Shown: positions 6,068-7,074 of the stretch, piece by piece | How the letters are laid out: the number at the start of each line of letters is the position of its first letter | Position numbering within the stretch: the stretch's first letter is position 1 | The notes under the pieces: model-generated | Told to the model about the DNA's origin: nothing | Databases searched by the model: none | Seen by the model: only the letters and a program-made list of their open reading frames with translations | NCBI GenBank assembly: GCA_002711905.1 | Contig: PASI01000022.1 | Location: 18,127-25,200 of the forward strand | Origin: Thiotrichales bacterium | GTDB taxonomy: Bacteria > Pseudomonadota > Gammaproteobacteria > PS1 > Pseudothioglobaceae | DNA length: 7,074 nt | Direction of reading: 5' to 3' | Program-made: the position numbers and the translations under genes

Positions 6068-6976
6068 TCATACTCCGCTTAATAGTCTTTTTGCGCCCAA
6101 AGATAAGAGCTTATTGGCGACTCGTTCACCCAAATCTTTTGGCTGACTCAACTCTCCATGCTCATCTACTCTTATTACTTCCCCAGAATCAACATTACCA
6201 ACCATACCTCTAAGGTGTAATTCTCTCCCATTGCTTGTAGCATAAGCGCCAATTGCGACCGAGCAACCTCCCTGGAGTGATGCATTCATTGCTCTTTCAG
6301 CACCCACTTCATCCATCGTTTTCTTATGAATGAGTGGCTCTAGAAGCTTAATAATTTCATTATCATTTTCTCTAACCTCGATTCCAAGCGCACCTTGACC
6401 AACAGCAGGTAAAGATTGTTGAGCAATAAGGTGTTGTTTAATTCGATCCTCAAAGCCAAGTCTAATAAGACCTGAACAAGCCAAAATGATTGCATCGTAC
6501 TCACCATCATCAAGTTTTTTTAAGCGGGTGTTTACATTTCCCCTTAAATCCAGAATAACTAAATCTGGCCTCAACGCCTTTAATTGGACAATTCGCCTTA
6601 GGCTGCATGAGCCAACACGGGAACCAATAGGAAGATCCTCAATGCTTTTGAAATGATTTGAAACAAAAGCATCAAATGGATTTTCACGCTCAAGAATGGC
6701 GCCAATCCTAAAACCCTCTGGTAATTCGTAGGGTACATCTTTCATTGAATGAACTGCTATATCAGCTTTTCCTTCCATCATTCCAATTTCAAGTTCTTTG
6801 ATGAAAAGATTTTTGCCACCAATTTTTGAAAGGGGTGTATCAAGTATCTTGTCGCCTTGGGTCGTCATTTTGACCAACTCTATCTTCAACTCAGGATAGA
6901 AATACTCTAGCCTTGACTTAACGAATTCTGCTTGCCAGAGCGCCAGCGGACTTTTGCGTGTTGCAATTCTAAGCAC
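6068..6976 (-). CDS. hemC: Hydroxymethylbilane synthase (porphobilinogen deaminase)
   Basis: Cytoplasmic enzyme joining four porphobilinogens into linear hydroxymethylbilane, the precursor of uroporphyrinogen III. With the GTG start it has 302 residues: LRIATRKSPLALWQAEFV (2-19), IGGKNLFIKELE (52-63), HSMKDVP (76-82) with catalytic D80, SLRR (125-128), RGNVNTRL (145-152), PAVGQGALGIE (190-200), and C238 in LQGGCSVAIGAYA, which anchors the dipyrromethane cofactor. Start choice: an ATG at 7009 would give 313 residues, but it has no ribosome site, its extra residues are not family-like, and it sits about where the predicted promoter would start transcription. The GTG at 6976 has GGAG 11 bases upstream (6991-6988) and gives the familiar M-L-R-I-A-T-R N-terminus. 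The next gene is the pterin dehydratase, not hemD as in many gammaproteobacteria. Confidence 0.95.
   Translation of the reverse strand: MLRIATRKSPLALWQAEFVKSRLEYFYPELKIELVKMTTQGDKILDTPLSKIGGKNLFIKELEIGMMEGKADIAVHSMKDVPYELPEGFRIGAILERENPFDAFVSNHFKSIEDLPIGSRVGSCSLRRIVQLKALRPDLVILDLRGNVNTRLKKLDDGEYDAIILACSGLIRLGFEDRIKQHLIAQQSLPAVGQGALGIEVRENDNEIIKLLEPLIHKKTMDEVGAERAMNASLQGGCSVAIGAYATSNGRELHLRGMVGNVDSGEVIRVDEHGELSQPKDLGERVANKLLSLGAKRLLSGV
6073..6078 (-). promoter_or_regulatory. Ribosome binding site for the TTG-started pterin dehydratase gene
   Basis: GCGGAG on the minus strand (6078-6073) lies six bases before the TTG at 6066-6064, ideal spacing. It sits in the last codons of hemC, so translation of the two genes is probably coupled. 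This supports TTG as the true start. Confidence 0.65.
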
Positions 6977-7013
6977 TGCTTCAATTTCTCCAAATAATAT
7001 CAACTTCATGAAT

Positions 7014-7043
7014 ATTTTATCGAGTGTTTCTTGAGAATGTTGA
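7014..7043 (-). promoter_or_regulatory. Candidate sigma-70 promoter for hemC
   Basis: On the minus strand, TCAACA (7043-7038) and TAAAAT (7019-7014) are 18 bases apart and match the consensus hexamers 4/6 and 5/6. The predicted transcription start near 7007 falls on the upstream ATG at 7009, leaving a leader of about 30 bases before the GTG at 6976. Placement is by eye only. Confidence 0.4.
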
Positions 7044-7059
7044 TTATTAGGACATTATT

Positions 7060-7074
7060 ATGATGAAAACATTG
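7060..7074 (+). CDS. Start of a divergent gene (3' partial, five codons)
   Basis: An ATG at 7060 reads Met-Met-Lys-Thr-Leu to the window edge. AGGA at 7049-7052 lies seven bases upstream, good spacing for a ribosome site. The Met-Met-Lys start would suit a signal peptide, but five residues are too few to identify anything. In other gammaproteobacteria, genes divergent from hemC include argH and cyaA; the sequence here does not allow a choice. No clear promoter for this direction is seen in the 50 bases separating it from the hemC side. Confidence 0.4.

Noticed and set aside
1..7074. Defence system, mobile element or toxin-antitoxin genes
   Set aside because: Every substantial open frame is accounted for by transport, heme, pterin, aldolase, oxygenase or SRP families; no transposase, integrase, nuclease, att-like repeats or spacer arrays are seen.

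Overview
The window reads as a chromosomal segment of an AT-rich gammaproteobacterium, most likely a marine free-living type with a streamlined genome. The basis is the low GC by eye, very short intergenic spaces, frequent gene-end overlaps, gammaproteobacterial-looking FtsY, HemC and HemJ, and a polar amino-acid ABC importer. The lineage is an inference; nothing in the window identifies it. I see no tRNA, rRNA, CRISPR array, insertion sequence or phage gene.

Layout. (1) Bases 1-2508, plus strand: a polar amino-acid ABC importer in the order binding protein (5' end cut off by the window edge), permease, ATPase. (2) Bases 2501-4674, minus strand: a compact operon read as hemJ (protoporphyrinogen oxidase), then an aspartyl/asparaginyl-hydroxylase-type 2-oxoglutarate/Fe(II) oxygenase, then a PLP-dependent threonine-aldolase-type enzyme. 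The gaps are 8 and 12 bases. The operon converges on the transporter and overlaps its end by 8 bases. (3) Bases 4675-4825: the only sizeable intergenic region, a divergent promoter region between hemJ and ftsY. (4) Bases 4826-5779, plus strand: ftsY, the SRP receptor, without the ftsEX genes downstream. (5) Bases 5776-6976 (or 7009), minus strand: hemC followed one base later by a pterin-4a-carbinolamine dehydratase gene with a TTG start. (6) Bases 7060-7074, plus strand: the first five codons of a divergent gene leaving the window.

How the genes work together. The importer brings in polar amino acids. HemC (tetrapyrrole formation) and HemJ (penultimate step of protoheme synthesis) belong to heme biosynthesis and lie on either side of ftsY. 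The most interesting element is the adjacent oxygenase and aldolase. A 2OG oxygenase of this fold could put a beta-hydroxyl on a free amino acid, and a threonine-aldolase-type enzyme could cleave the product to glycine and an aldehyde. This logic is known from trimethyllysine breakdown in carnitine synthesis and from the GntD/GntG pair of guanitoxin synthesis. Here it is a hypothesis from gene order and family membership; the substrate cannot be read from the sequence.
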